A stretch of 64,000 bases of DNA from Auanema rhodensis. Lineage: Eukaryota > Nematoda > Chromadorea > Rhabditida > Rhabditidae. The stretch is from assembly GCA_964057225.1 (NCBI GenBank), contig OZ059898.1, positions 20,995,267-21,059,266 of the forward strand. Direction: 5' to 3'. The notes beneath the pieces were generated by a model that worked only from the letters and a program-made list of their open reading frames with translations, had not been told where the DNA came from and did no database searches. Both the position numbers and the translations under genes were made by a program. Positions 1 through 11,968 of the stretch are shown in pieces (position 1 is the stretch's first letter; every line of letters starts with the position of its first letter).

Positions 1-27
1 GTGATGTGCACTTGGTATGTAACTCGC

Positions 28-37
28 TTCACGTGAA
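28..37. other. Palindromic CACGTG box 1 (TTCACGTGAA), representative copy
   Basis: This is a perfect 10-bp palindrome present in nearly every monomer. CACGTG is the E-box/G-box core bound by bHLH and bZIP factors, and by Cbf1 at CDEI of budding-yeast centromeres; binding here is not shown. The box is altered in specific monomer types. p35 A gives CACGTA in the recurring units starting at 44349, 48044, 48924, 58252 and others. p33/p34 changes destroy it in the units at 45405 and 47340. p36 T shortens the palindrome but keeps the core. Confidence 0.6.
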
Positions 38-88
38 AGATGAAGAGATGCGGTTTTCAAAATTAGATTCCCCATGTCCATATTAGTC

Positions 89-112
89 TAAAAACAAATT
101 TTTATTGATATT
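89..112. other. A/T-rich segment with adjacent A- and T-tracts, representative copy
   Basis: About 24 bp are nearly pure A/T, including AAAAA, AAA and TTTTT runs. Such phased A/T tracts bend or stiffen DNA and influence nucleosome position; that is general knowledge and not measured here. Most length changes of the array fall in it. The AAA run at p96-p98 is AA in the units starting at 31857, 32560, 34847 and 35550. The T-run is extended in the units at 22529 and 27633 through loss of the interrupting A at p104. Confidence 0.5.
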
Positions 113-115
113 GGT

Positions 116-130
116 GCATGGTAACCATGA
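116..130. other. 13- to 15-bp dyad with BstEII-type core, representative copy
   Basis: CATGGT and ACCATG flank a single central A (p117-p129), a perfect 6-bp-arm inverted repeat containing GGTAACC. p116 is the most common polymorphic site of the array (G or T). When it is T it pairs with A at p130 and lengthens each arm to 7 bp. In this first unit p116 is G, so only p117-p129 is symmetric. Satellite dyads can bind dimeric proteins or extrude as short hairpins; neither is shown here. Confidence 0.55.
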
Positions 131-140
131 CTTTGAAATT

Positions 141-146
141 TACGTG
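141..146. other. TACGTG box 2, representative copy
   Basis: The decamer TTTACGTGAA at p139-p148 differs from box 1 at one base, so the monomer carries two near-identical boxes 111 bp apart, which may be remnants of an internal duplication. I noticed almost no variation in this box across the array. It lies 33 bp, centre to centre, before the junction CACGTG. Confidence 0.5.
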
Positions 147-173
147 AACTTTAATTTATGCTAATTAAATGTA

Positions 174-179
174 CACGTG
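174..179. other. Junction-spanning CACGTG box 3, representative copy
   Basis: The last three bases of one monomer and the first three of the next form CACGTG. Its centre is 33 bp after the TACGTG box and 32 bp before the next TTCACGTGAA palindrome, about three helical turns on each side. On the minus strand the site reads ATCACGTG, which fits the yeast CDEI pattern RTCACRTG; this may be coincidence. A recurring subset of monomers has T at p174, turning the core into TACGTG (for example the junctions near 529, 1409 and 2113). Confidence 0.5.
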
Positions 180-3100
180 ATGTGCACTTGGTATGTAACT
201 CGCTTCACGTGAAAGTAAAAGAGATGCGGTTTTCAAAATTAGATTCCCCATGTCCATATTAGTCTAAAAACAAATTTTTATTGATATTGGTGCATGGTAA
301 CCATGACTTTGAAATTTACGTGAACTTTAATTTATGCTAATTAAATGTACACGTGATGTGCACTTGGTATGTAACTCGCTTCACGTGAAAGATAAAGAGA
401 TGCGGTTTTCAAAATTAGATTCCCCATGTCCATATTAGTCTAAAAACAAATTTTTATTGATATTGGTTCATGGTAACCATGACTTTGAAATTTACGTGAA
501 CTTTAATTTATGCTAATTAAATGTATACGTGATGTGCACTTGGTATGTAACTCGCTTCACGTGAAAGATAAAGAGATGCGGTTTTCAAAATTAGATTCCC
601 CATGTCCATATTAGTCTAAAAACAAATTTTTATTGATATTGGTTCATGGTAACCATGACTTTGAAATTTACGTGAACTTTAATTTATGCTGATTAAATGT
701 ACACGTGATGTGCACTTGGTATGTAACTCGCTTCACGTGAAAGTAAAAGAGATGCGGTTTTCAAAATTAGATTCCCCATGTCCATATTAGTCTAAAAACA
801 AATTTTTATTGATATTGGTGCATGGTAACCATGACTTTGAAATTTACGTGAACTTTAATTTATGCTAATTAAATGTACACGTGATGTGCACTTGGTATGT
901 AACTCGCTTCACGTGAAAGATAAAGAGATGCGGTTTTCAAAATTAGATTCCCCATGTCCATATTAGTCTAAAAACAAATTTTTATTGATATTGGTGCATG
1001 GTAACCATGACTTTGAAATTTACGTGAACTTTAATTTATGCTAATTAAATGTACACGTGATGTGCACTTGGTATGTAACTCGCTTCACGTGAAAGATAAA
1101 GAGATGCGGTTTTCAAAATTAGATTCCCCATGTCCATATTAGTCTAAAAACAAATTTTTATTGATATTGGTGCATGGTAACCATGACTTTGAAATTTACG
1201 TGAACTTTAATTTATGCTAATTAAATGTACACGTGATGTGCACTTGGTATGTAACTCGCTTCACGTGAAAGATAAAGAGATGCTGTTTTCAAAATTAGAT
1301 TCCCCATGTCCATATTAGTCTAAAAACAAATTTTTATTGATATTGGTTCATGGTAACCATGACTTTGAAATTTACGTGAACTTTAATTTATGCTAATTAA
1401 ATGTATACGTGATGTGCACTTGGTATGTAACTCGCTTCACGTGAAAGATAAAGAGATGCGGTTTTCAAAATTAGATTCCCCATGTCCATATTAGTCTAAA
1501 AACAAATTTTTATTGATATTGGTTCATGGTAACCATGACTTTGAAATTTACGTGAACTTTAATTTATGCTAATTAAATGTACACGTGATGTGCACTTGGT
1601 ATGTAACTCGCTTCACGTGAAAGATAAAGAGATGCGGTTTTCAAAATTAGATTCCCCATGTCCATATTATTCTAAAAACAAATTTTTATTGATATTGGTG
1701 CATGGTAACCATGACTTTGAAATTTACGTGAACTTTAATTTATGCTAATTAAATGTACACGTGATGTGCACTTGGTATGTAACTCGCTTCACGTGAAAGT
1801 AAAAGAGATGCGGTTTTCAAAATTAGATTCCCCATGTCCATATTAGTCTAAAAACAAATTTTTATTGATATTGGTGCATGGTAACCATGACTTTGAAATT
1901 TACGTGAACTTTAATTTATGCTAATTAAATGTACACGTGATGTGCACTTGGTATGTAACTCGCTTCACGTGAAAGATAAAGAGATGCGGTTTTCAAAATT
2001 AGATTCCCCATGTCCATATTAGTCTAAAAACAAATTTTTATTGATATTGGTTCATGGTAACCATGACTTTGAAATTTACGTGAACTTTAATTTATGCTAA
2101 TTAAATGTATACGTGATGTGCACTTGGTATGTAACTCGCTTCACGTGAAAGATAAAGAGATGCGGTTTTCAAAATTAGATTCCCCATGTCCATATTAGTC
2201 TAAAAACAAATTTTTATTGATATTGGTTCATGGTAACCATGACTTTGAAATTTACGTGAACTTTAATTTATGCTGATTAAATGTACACGTGATGTGCACT
2301 TGGTATGTAACTCGCTTCACGTGAAAGTAAAAGAGATGCGGTTTTCAAAATTAGATTCCCCATGTCCATATTAGTCTAAAAACAAATTTTTATTGATATT
2401 GGTGCATGGTAACCATGACTTTGAAATTTACGTGAACTTTAATTTATGCTAATTAAATGTACACGTGATGTGCACTTGGTATGTAACTCGCTTCACGTGA
2501 AAGATAAAGAGATGCGGTTTTCAAAATTAGATTCCCCATGTCCATATTAGTCTAAAAACAAATTTTTATTGATATTGGTGCATGGTAACCATGACTTTGA
2601 AATTTACGTGAACTTTAATTTATGCTAATTAAATGTACACGTGATGTGCACTTGGTATGTAACTCGCTTCACGTGAAAGATAAAGAGATGCGGTTTTCAA
2701 AATTAGATTCCCCATGTCCATATTAGTCTAAAAACAAATTTTTATTGATATTGGTGCATGGTAACCATGACTTTGAAATTTACGTGAACTTTAATTTATG
2801 CTAATTAAATGTACACGTGATGTGCACTTGGTATGTAACTCGCTTCACGTGAAAGATAAAGAGATGCTGTTTTCAAAATTAGATTCCCCATGTCCATATT
2901 AGTCTAAAAACAAATTTTTATTGATATTGGTTCATGGTAACCATGACTTTGAAATTTACGTGAACTTTAATTTATGCTAATTAAATGTATACGTGATGTG
3001 CACTTGGTATGTAACTCGCTTCACGTGAAAGATAAAGAGATGCGGTTTTCAAAATTAGATTCCCCATGTCCATATTAGTCTAAAAACAAATTTTTATTGA

Positions 3101-3344
3101 TATTGGTTCATGGTAACCATGACTTTGAAATTTACGTGAACTTTAATTTATGCTAATTAAATGTACACGTGATGTGCACTTGGTATGTAACTCGCTTCAC
3201 GTGTAAGATAAAGAGATGCGGTTTTCAAAATTAGATTCCCCATGTCCATATTAGTCTAAAAACAAATTTTTATTGATATTGGTGCATGGTAACCATGACT
3301 TTGAAATTTACGTGAACTTTAATTTATGCTAATTAAATGTACAC
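177..3344. repeat. 9-monomer HOR (1584 bp), two tandem copies
   Basis: Units at 177-1760 and 1761-3344 share one variant order: gtaa at p39-p42; p116T+p174T; p116T with p163G; gtaa; two plain units; p52T+p116T+p174T; p116T; then a plain p116G unit. The paired rare marks p163G (units 529 and 2113) and p52T (1233 and 2817) lie exactly 1584 bp apart. I noticed only two differences between copies, both in the ninth unit: T at p86 (base 1670) in the first copy and T at p36 in the second. That implies a recent tandem duplication. The preceding unit (1-176) has gatg at p39-p42 and lies outside the pair. Confidence 0.88.
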
Positions 3345-5632
3345 GTGATGTGCACTTGGTATGTAACTCGCTTCACGTGAAAGATAAAGAGATGCGGTTT
3401 TCAAAATTAGATTCCCCATGTCCATATTAGTTTAAAAACAAATTTTTATTGATATTGGTGCATGGTAACCATGACTTTGAAATTTACGTGAACTTTAATT
3501 TATGCTAATTAAATGTACACGTGATGTGCACTTGGTATGTAACTCGCTTCACGTGAAAGATAAAGAGATGCGGTTTTCAAAATTAGATTCCCCATGTCCA
3601 TATTAGTCTAAAAACAAATTTTTATTGATATTGGTGCATGGTAACCATGACTTTGAAATTTACGTGAACTTTAATTTATGCTAATTAAATGTACACGTGA
3701 TGTGCACTTGGTATGTAACTCGCTTCACGTGAAAGATAAAGAGATGCGGTTTTCAAAATTAGATTCCCCATGTCCATATTAGTCTAAAAACAAATTTTTA
3801 TTGATATTGGTTCATGGTAACCATGACTTTGAAATTTACGTGAACTTTAATTTATGCTAATTAAATGTATACGTGATGTGCACTTGGTATGTAACTCGCT
3901 TCACGTGAAAGATAAAGAGATGCGGTTTTCAAAATTAGATTCCCCATGTCCATATTAGTCTAAAAACAAATTTTTATTGATATTGGTTCATGGTAACCAT
4001 GACTTTGAAATTTACGTGAACTTTAATTTATGCTAATTAAATGTACACGTGATGTGCACTTGGTATGTAACTCGCTTCACGTGAAAGATAAAGAGATGCG
4101 GTTCTCAAAATTAGATTCCCCATGTCCATATTAGTCTAAAAACAAATTTTTATTGATATTGGTGCATGGTAACCATGACTTTGAAATTTACGTGAACTTT
4201 AATTTATGCTAATTAAATGTACACGTGATGTGCACTTGGTATGTAACTCGCTTCACGTGAAAGATAAAGAGATGCGGTTTACAAAATTAGATTCCCCATG
4301 TCCATATTAGTTTGAAAACAAATTTTTATTGATATTGGTGCATGGTAACCATGACTTTGAAATTTACGTGAACTTTAATTTATGCTAATTAAATGTACAC
4401 GTGATGTGCACTTGGTATGTAACTCGCTTCACGTGAAAGATAAAGAGATGCGGTTTTCAAAATTAGATTCCCCATGTCCATATTAGTCTAAAAACAAATT
4501 TTTATTGATATTGGTTCATGGTAACCATGACTTTGAAATTTACGTGAACTTTAATTTATGCTAATTAAATGTACACGTGATGTGCACTTGGTATGTAACT
4601 CGCTTCACGTGAAAGATAAAGAGATGCGGTTTTCAAAATTAGATTCCCCATGTCCATATTAGTCTTAAAACAAATTTTTATTGATATTGGTGCATGGTAA
4701 CCATGACTTTGAAATTTACGTGAACTTTAATTTATGCTAATTAAATGTACACGTGATGTGCACTTGGTATGTAACTCGCTTCACGTGAAAGATAAAGAGA
4801 TGCGGTTTTCAAAATTAGATTCCCCATGTCCATATTAGTCTAAAAACAAATTTTTATTGATATTGGTGCATGGTAACCATGACTTTGAAATTTACGTGAA
4901 CTTTAATTTATGCTAATTAAATGTACACGTGATGTGCACTTGGTATGTAACGCGCTTCACGTGAAAGATAAAGAGATGCGGTTTTCAAAATTAGATTCCC
5001 CATGTCCATATTAGTCTAAAAACAAATTTTTATTGATATTGGTTCATGGTAACCATGACTTTGAAATTTACGTGAACTTTAATTTATGCTAATTAAATGT
5101 ATACGTGATGTGCACTTGGTATGTAACTCGCTTCACGTGAAAGATAAAGAGATGCGGTTTTCAAAATTAGATTCCCCATGTCCATATTAGTCTAAAAACA
5201 AATTTTTATTGATATTGGTTCATGGTAACCATGACTTTGAAATTTACGTGAACTTTAATTTATGCTAATTAAATGTACACGTGATGTGCACTTGGTATGT
5301 AACTCGCTTCACGTGAAAGATAAAGAGATGCGGTTTTCAAAATTAGATTCCCCATGTCCATATTAGTTTAAAAACAAATTTTTATTGATATTGGTGCATG
5401 GTAACCATGACTTTGAAATTTACGTGAACTTTAATTTATGCTAATTAAATGTACACGTGATGTGCACTTGGTATGTAACTCGCTTCACGTGAAAGATAAA
5501 AAGATGCGGTTTTCAAAATTAGATTCCCCATGTCCATATTAGTCTAAAAACAAATTTTTATTGATATTGGTGCATGGTAACCATGACTTTGAAATTTACG
5601 TGAACTTTAATTTATGCTAATTAAATGTACAC
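3345..5632. repeat. Mixed monomers without a clear HOR
   Basis: Thirteen units follow no tandem order that I can see. They carry several single-unit variants: p56C near 4104, p57A plus p88T/p90G in the unit at 4225, p90T in the unit at 4577 and p24G in the unit at 4929. The pair p116T+p174T followed by p116T recurs (3697/3873 and 4929/5105), as in the 9-mer to the left. The stretch ends with p88T (5281) then p45A (5457), the start of a motif that becomes frequent to the right. Confidence 0.6.
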
Positions 5633-7392
5633 GTGATGTGCACTTGGTATGTAACTCGCTTCACGTGTAAGATGAAGAGATGCGGTTTTCAAAATTAGAT
5701 TCCCCATGTCCATATTAGTCTAAAAACAAATTTTTATTGATATTGGTTCATGGTAACCATGACTTTGAAATTTACGTGAACTTTAATTTATGCTAATTAA
5801 ATGTACACGTGATGTGCACTTGGTATGTAACTCGCTTCACGTGAAAGATAAAGAGATGCGGTTTTCAAAATTAGATTCCCCATGTCCATATTAGTCTAAA
5901 AACAAATTTTTATTGATATTGGTTCATGGTAACCATGACTTTGAAATTTACGTGAACTTTAATTTATGCTAATTAAATGTACACGTGATGTGCACTTGGT
6001 ATGTAACTCGCTTCACGTGAAAGATAAAGAGATGCGGTTTTCAAAATTAGATTCCCCATGTCCATATTAGTCTAAAAACAAATTTTTATTGATATTGGTG
6101 CATGGTAACCATGACTTTGAAATTTACGTGAACTTTAATTTATGCTAATTAAATGTATACGTGATGTGCACTTGGTATGTAACTCGCTTCACGTGAAAGA
6201 TAAAGAGATGCGGTTTTCAAAATTAGATTCCCCATGTCCATATTAGTCTAAAAACAAATTTTTATTGATATTGGTTCATGGTAACCATGACTTTGAAATT
6301 TACGTGAACTTTAATTTATGCTAATTAAATGTACACGTGATGTGCACTTGGTATGTAACTCGCTTCACGTGAAAGATGAAGAGATGCGGTTTACAAAATT
6401 AGATTCCCCATGTCCATATTAGTCTAAAAACAAATTTTTATTGATATTGGTTCATGGTAACCATGACTTTGAAATTTACGTGAACTTTAATTTATGCTAA
6501 TTAAATGTACACGTGATGTGCACTTGGTATGTAACTCGCTTCACGTGAAAGATAAAGAGATGCGGTTTTCAAAATTAGATTCCCCATGTCCATATTAGTT
6601 TAAAAACAAATTTTTATTGATATTGGTGCATGGTAACCATGACTTTGAAATTTACGTGAACTTTAATTTATGCTAATTAAATGTACACGTGATGTGCACT
6701 TGGTATGTAACTCGCTTCACGTGAAAGATAAAAAGATGCGGTTTTCAAAATTAGATTCCCCATGTCCATATTAGTCTAAAAACAAATTTTTATTGATATT
6801 GGTGCATGGTAACCATGACTTTGAAATTTACGTGAACTTTAATTTATGCTAATTAAATGTACACGTGATGTGCACTTGGTATGTAACTCGCTTCACGTGA
6901 AAGATAAAGAGATGCGGTTTTCAAAATTAGATTCCCCATGTCCATATTAGTTTAAAAACAAATTTTTATTGATATTGGTGCATGGTAACCATGACTTTGA
7001 AATTTACGTGAACTTTAATTTATGCTAATTAAATGTACACGTGATGTGCACTTGGTATGTAACTCGCTTCACGTGAAAGATAAAAAGATGCGGTTTTCAA
7101 AATTAGATTCCCCATGTCCATATTAGTCTAAAAACAAATTTTTATTGATATTGGTGCATGGTAACCATGACTTTGAAATTTACGTGAACTTTAATTTATG
7201 CTAATTAAATGTACACGTGATGTGCACTTGGTATGTAACTCGCTTCACGTGTAAGATGAAGAGATGCGGTTTTCAAAATTAGATTCCCCATGTCCATATT
7301 AGTCTAAAAACAAATTTTTATTGATATTGGTTCATGGTAACCATGACTTTGAAATTTACGTGAACTTTAATTTATGCTAATTAAATGTACAC
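5633..7392. repeat. Ten-monomer cassette, first occurrence
   Basis: The unit order is p36T+p42G; p116T; p116G+p174T; p116T; p42G+p57A; p88T; p45A; p88T; p45A; p36T+p42G. The same order reappears at 18305-20064, 12672 bp (72 monomers) away. The one marker difference I saw is p36T in the eighth unit of the distant copy. The middle p88T/p45A pair is itself doubled (6513-6864 and 6865-7216), and so is the following p36T+p42G / p116T pair (7217-7568 and 7569-7920). Confidence 0.78.
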
Positions 7393-7920
7393 GTGATGTG
7401 CACTTGGTATGTAACTCGCTTCACGTGAAAGATAAAGAGATGCGGTTTTCAAAATTAGATTCCCCATGTCCATATTAGTCTAAAAACAAATTTTTATTGA
7501 TATTGGTTCATGGTAACCATGACTTTGAAATTTACGTGAACTTTAATTTATGCTAATTAAATGTACACGTGATGTGCACTTGGTATGTAACTCGCTTCAC
7601 GTGTAAGATGAAGAGATGCGGTTTTCAAAATTAGATTCCCCATGTCCATATTAGTCTAAAAACAAATTTTTATTGATATTGGTTCATGGTAACCATGACT
7701 TTGAAATTTACGTGAACTTTAATTTATGCTAATTAAATGTACACGTGATGTGCACTTGGTATGTAACTCGCTTCACGTGAAAGATAAAGAGATGCGGTTT
7801 TCAAAATTAGATTCCCCATGTCCATATTAGTCTAAAAACAAATTTTTATTGATATTGGTTCATGGTAACCATGACTTTGAAATTTACGTGAACTTTAATT
7901 TATGCTAATTAAATGTACAC
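6513..7920. repeat. Two successive dimer duplications (352 bp each)
   Basis: Units 6513/6689 (p88T, p45A) repeat at 6865/7041. Units 7217/7393 (p36T+p42G+p116T, then plain p116T) repeat at 7569/7745. These are the shortest higher-order duplications in the window. They show that unequal exchange here can add as few as two monomers. Confidence 0.8.
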
Positions 7921-10900
7921 GTGATGTGCACTTGGTATGTAACTCGCTTCACGTGAAAGATAAAGAGATGCGGTTTTCAAAATTAGATTCCCCATGTCCA
8001 TATTAGTCTAAAAACAAATTTTTATTGATATTGGTGCATGGTAACCATGACTTTGAAATTTACGTGAACTTTAATTTATGCTAATTAAATGTACACGTGA
8101 TGTGCACTTGGTATGTAACTCGCTTCACGTGAAAGTAAAAGAGATGCGGTTTTCAAAATTAGATTCCCCATGTCCATATTAGTCTAAAAACAAATTTTTA
8201 TTGATATTGGTTCATGGTAACCATGACTTTGAAATTTACGTGAACTTTAATTTATGCTAATTAAATGTACACGTGATGTGCACTTGGTATGTAACTCGCT
8301 TCACGTGAAAGATGAAGAGATGCGGTTTACAAAATTAGATTCCCCATGTCCATATTAGTCTAAAAACAAATTTTTATTGATATTGGTTCATGGTAACCAT
8401 GACTTTGAAATTTACGTGAACTTTAATTTATGCTAATTAAATGTACACGTGATGTGCACTTGGTATGTAACTCGCTTCACGTGAAAGATAAAGAGATGCG
8501 GTTTTCAAAATTAGATTCCCCATGTCCATATTAGTTTAAAAACAAATTTTTATTGATATTGGTGCATGGTAACCATGACTTTGAAATTTACGTGAACTTT
8601 AATTTATGCTAATTAAATGTACACGTGATGTGCACTTGGTATGTAACTCGCTTCACGTGAAAGATAAAAAGATGCGGTTTTCAAAATTAGATTCCCCATG
8701 TCCATATTAGTCTAAAAACAAATTTTTATTGATATTGGTGCATGGTAACCATGACTTTGAAATTTACGTGAACTTTAATTTATGCTAATTAAATGTACAC
8801 GTGATGTGCACTTGGTATGTAACTCGCTTCACGTGTAAGATAAAGAGATGCGGTTTTCAAAATTAGATTCCCCATGTCCATATTAGTTTAAAAACAAATT
8901 TTTATTGATATTGGTGCATGGTAACCATGACTTTGAAATTTACGTGAACTTTAATTTATGCTAATTAAATGTACACGTGATGTGCACTTGGTATGTAACT
9001 CGCTTCACGTGAAAGATAAAAAGATGCGGTTTTCAAAATTAGATTCCCCATGTCCATATTAGTCTAAAAACAAATTTTTATTGATATTGGTGCATGGTAA
9101 CCATGACTTTGAAATTTACGTGAACTTTAATTTATGCTAATTAAATGTACACGTGATGTGCACTTGGTATGTAACTCGCTTCACGTGTAAGATGAAGAGA
9201 TGCGGTTTTCAAAATTAGATTCCCCATGTCCATATTAGTCTAAAAACAAATTTTTATTGATATTGGTTCATGGTAACCATGACTTTGAAATTTACGTGAA
9301 CTTTAATTTATGCTAATTAAATGTACACGTGATGTGCACTTGGTATGTAACTCGCTTCACGTGAAAGATAAAGAGATGCGGTTTTCAAAATTAGATTCCC
9401 CATGTCCATATTAGTCTAAAAACAAATTTTTATTGATATTGGTTCATGGTAACCATGACTTTGAAATTTACGTGAACTTTAATTTATGCTAATTAAATGT
9501 ACACGTGATGTGCACTTGGTATGTAACTCGCTTCACGTGAAAGATAAAGAGATGCGGTTTTCAAAATTAGATTCCCCATGTCCATATTAGTCTAAAAACA
9601 AATTTTTATTGATATTGGTTCATGGTAACCATGACTTTGAAATTTACGTGAACTTTAATTTATGCTAATTAAATGTACACGTGATGTGCACTTGGTATGT
9701 AACTCGCTTCACGTGAAAGATAAAGAGATGCGGTTTTCAAAATTAGATTCCCCATGTCCATATTAGTCTAAAAACAAATTTTTATTGATATTGGTGCATG
9801 GTAACCATGACTTTGAAATTTACGTGAACTTTAATTTATGCTAATTAAATGTATACGTGATGTGCACTTGGTATGTAACTCGCTTCACGTGAAAGATAAA
9901 GAGATGCGGTTTTCAAAATTAGATTCCCCATGTCCATATTAGTCTAAAAACAAATTTTTATTGATATTGGTTCATGGTAACCATGACTTTGAAATTTACG
10001 TGAACTTTAATTTATGCTAATTAAATGTACACGTGATGTGCACTTGGTATGTAACTCGCTTCACGTGAAAGATAAAGAGATGCGGTTTTCAAAATTAGAT
10101 TCCCCATGTCCATATTAGTCTAAAAACAAATTTTTATTGATATTGGTGCATGGTAACCATGACTTTGAAATTTACGTGAACTTTAATTTATGCTAATTAA
10201 ATGTACACGTGATGTGCACTTGGTATGTAACTCGCTTCACGTGAAAGATAAAGAGATGCGGTTTTCAAAATTAGATTCCCCATGTCCATATTAGTTTAAA
10301 AACAAATTTTTATTGATATTGGTTCATGGTAACCATGACTTTGAAATTTACGTGAACTTTAATTTATGCTAATTAAATGTACACGTGATGTGCACTTGGT
10401 ATGTAACTCGCTTCACGTGAAAGATAAAGAGATGCGGTTTTCAAAATTAGATTCCCCATGTCCATATTAGTCTAAAAACAAATTTTTATTGATATTGGTG
10501 CATGGTAACCATGACTTTGAAATTTACGTGAACTTTAATTTATGCTAATTAAATGTACACGTGATGTGCACTTGGTATGTAACTCGCTTCACGTGAAAGA
10601 TAAAGAGATGCGGTTTTCAAAATTAGATTCCCCATGTCCATATTAGTTTAAAAACAAATTTTTATTGATATTGGTGCATGGTAACCATGACTTTGAAATT
10701 TACGTGAACTTTAATTTATGCTAATTAAATGTACACGTGATGTGCACTTGGTATGTAACTCGCTTCACGTGAAAGATAAAGAGATGCTGTTTTCAAAATT
10801 AGATTCCCCATGTCCATATTAGTCTAAAAACAAATTTTTATTGATATTGGTTCATGGTAACCATGACTTTGAAATTTACGTGAACTTTAATTTATGCTAA

Positions 10901-11968
10901 TTAAATGTATACGTGATGTGCACTTGGTATGTAACTCGCTTCACGTGAAAGATAAAGAGATGCGGTTTTCAAAATTAGATTCCCCATGTCCATATTAGTC
11001 TAAAAACAAATTTTTATTGATATTGGTGCATGGTAACCATGACTTTGAAATTTACGTGAACTTTAATTTATGCTAATTAAATGTACACGTGATGTGCACT
11101 TGGTATGTAACTCGCTTCACGTGAAAGATAAAGAGATGCGGTTTTCAAAATTAGATTCCCCATGTCCATATTAGTTTAAAAACAAATTTTTATTGATATT
11201 GGTGCATGGTAACCATGACTTTGAAATTTACGTGAACTTTAATTTATGCTAATTAAATGTACACGTGATGTGCACTTGGTATGTAACTCGCTTCACGTGT
11301 AAGATAAAGAGATGCGGTTTTCAAAATTAGATTCCCCATGTCCATATTAGTTTAAAAACAAATTTTTATTGATATTGGTGCATGGTAACCATGACTTTGA
11401 AATTTACGTGAACTTTAATTTATGCTAATTAAATGTACACGTGATGTGCACTTGGTATGTAACTCGCTTCACGTGAAAGATAAAGAGATGCGGTTTTCAA
11501 AATTAGATTCCCCATGTCCATATTAGTTTAAAAACAAATTTTTATTGATATTGGTGCATGGTAACCATGACTTTGAAATTTACGTGAACTTTAATTTATG
11601 CTAATTAAATGTACACGTGATGTGCACTTGGTATGCAACTCGCTTCACGTGAAAGATAAAAAGATGCGGTTTTCAAAATTAGATTCCCCATGTCCATATT
11701 AGTCTAAAAACAAATTTTTATTGATATTGGTGCATGGTAACCATGACTTTGAAATTTACGTGAACTTTAATTTATGCTAATTAAATGTACACGTGATGTG
11801 CACTTGGTATGTAACTCGCTTCACGTGTAAGATGAAGAGATGCGGTTTTCAAAATTAGATTCCCCATGTCCATATTAGTCTAAAAACAAATTTTTATTGA
11901 TATTGGTTCATGGTAACCATGACTTTGAAATTTACGTGAACTTTAATTTATGCTAATTAAATGTACAC
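7921..11968. repeat. Mixed monomers with partial 11-unit periodicity
   Basis: Twenty-three units. Those at 8273-9328 (p42G+p57A; p88T; p45A; p36T+p88T; p45A; p36T+p42G) repeat the series at 6337-7392 with an offset of 1936 bp (11 monomers), but the match breaks down outside it. The rest alternates p116 G and T with scattered p88T, p45A and p174T units. The unit at 11617 has C at p17 (base 11636). I see no exact HOR in the right half of this stretch. Confidence 0.55.

Larger units (their letters stand above)
1..176. repeat. Reference monomer (p1-p176)
   Basis: This first unit sets the numbering used here; the register is arbitrary because the array has no visible edge. In order it holds a GTGCAC palindrome (p6-p11), a TTCACGTGAA palindrome (p28-p37), a variable purine-rich stretch (p36-p50), TTTT-C-AAAA (p54-p62), a C-rich patch at p70-p80, an A/T-rich tract (p89-p112), a dyad around p123, TACGTG (p141-p146), an AT-rich end (p149-p173) and a CACGTG that spans the junction to the next unit (p174-p3). 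This unit has the less common gatg at p39-p42, G at p116 and C at p174. Most other units have gata at p39-p42. Confidence 0.95.

Noticed and set aside
54-62. TTTT-C-AAAA as a hairpin or terminator
   Set aside because: The arms are only 4 bp of A/T with a one-base loop and no T-run in terminator position; it is too weak to call.
158-165. ATGCTAAT as an octamer-like (POU) site
   Set aside because: It differs from ATGCAAAT by one base and sits in AT-rich DNA where such matches are expected by chance; nothing else supports it.
1-176. Assignment to a known plant centromere family of similar length (Arabidopsis 178 bp, Brassica 176 bp, cucumber 177 bp)
   Set aside because: Only the length agrees. 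I do not recognise the sequence as any of these, and length alone is not evidence.
1566-1748. A 60-codon open reading frame on the + strand
   Set aside because: It exists only because one satellite monomer has T instead of G at base 1670, turning the TAG present in the other copies at p84-p86 into TAT. It is pure satellite, has no counterpart in other units and no coding signals.
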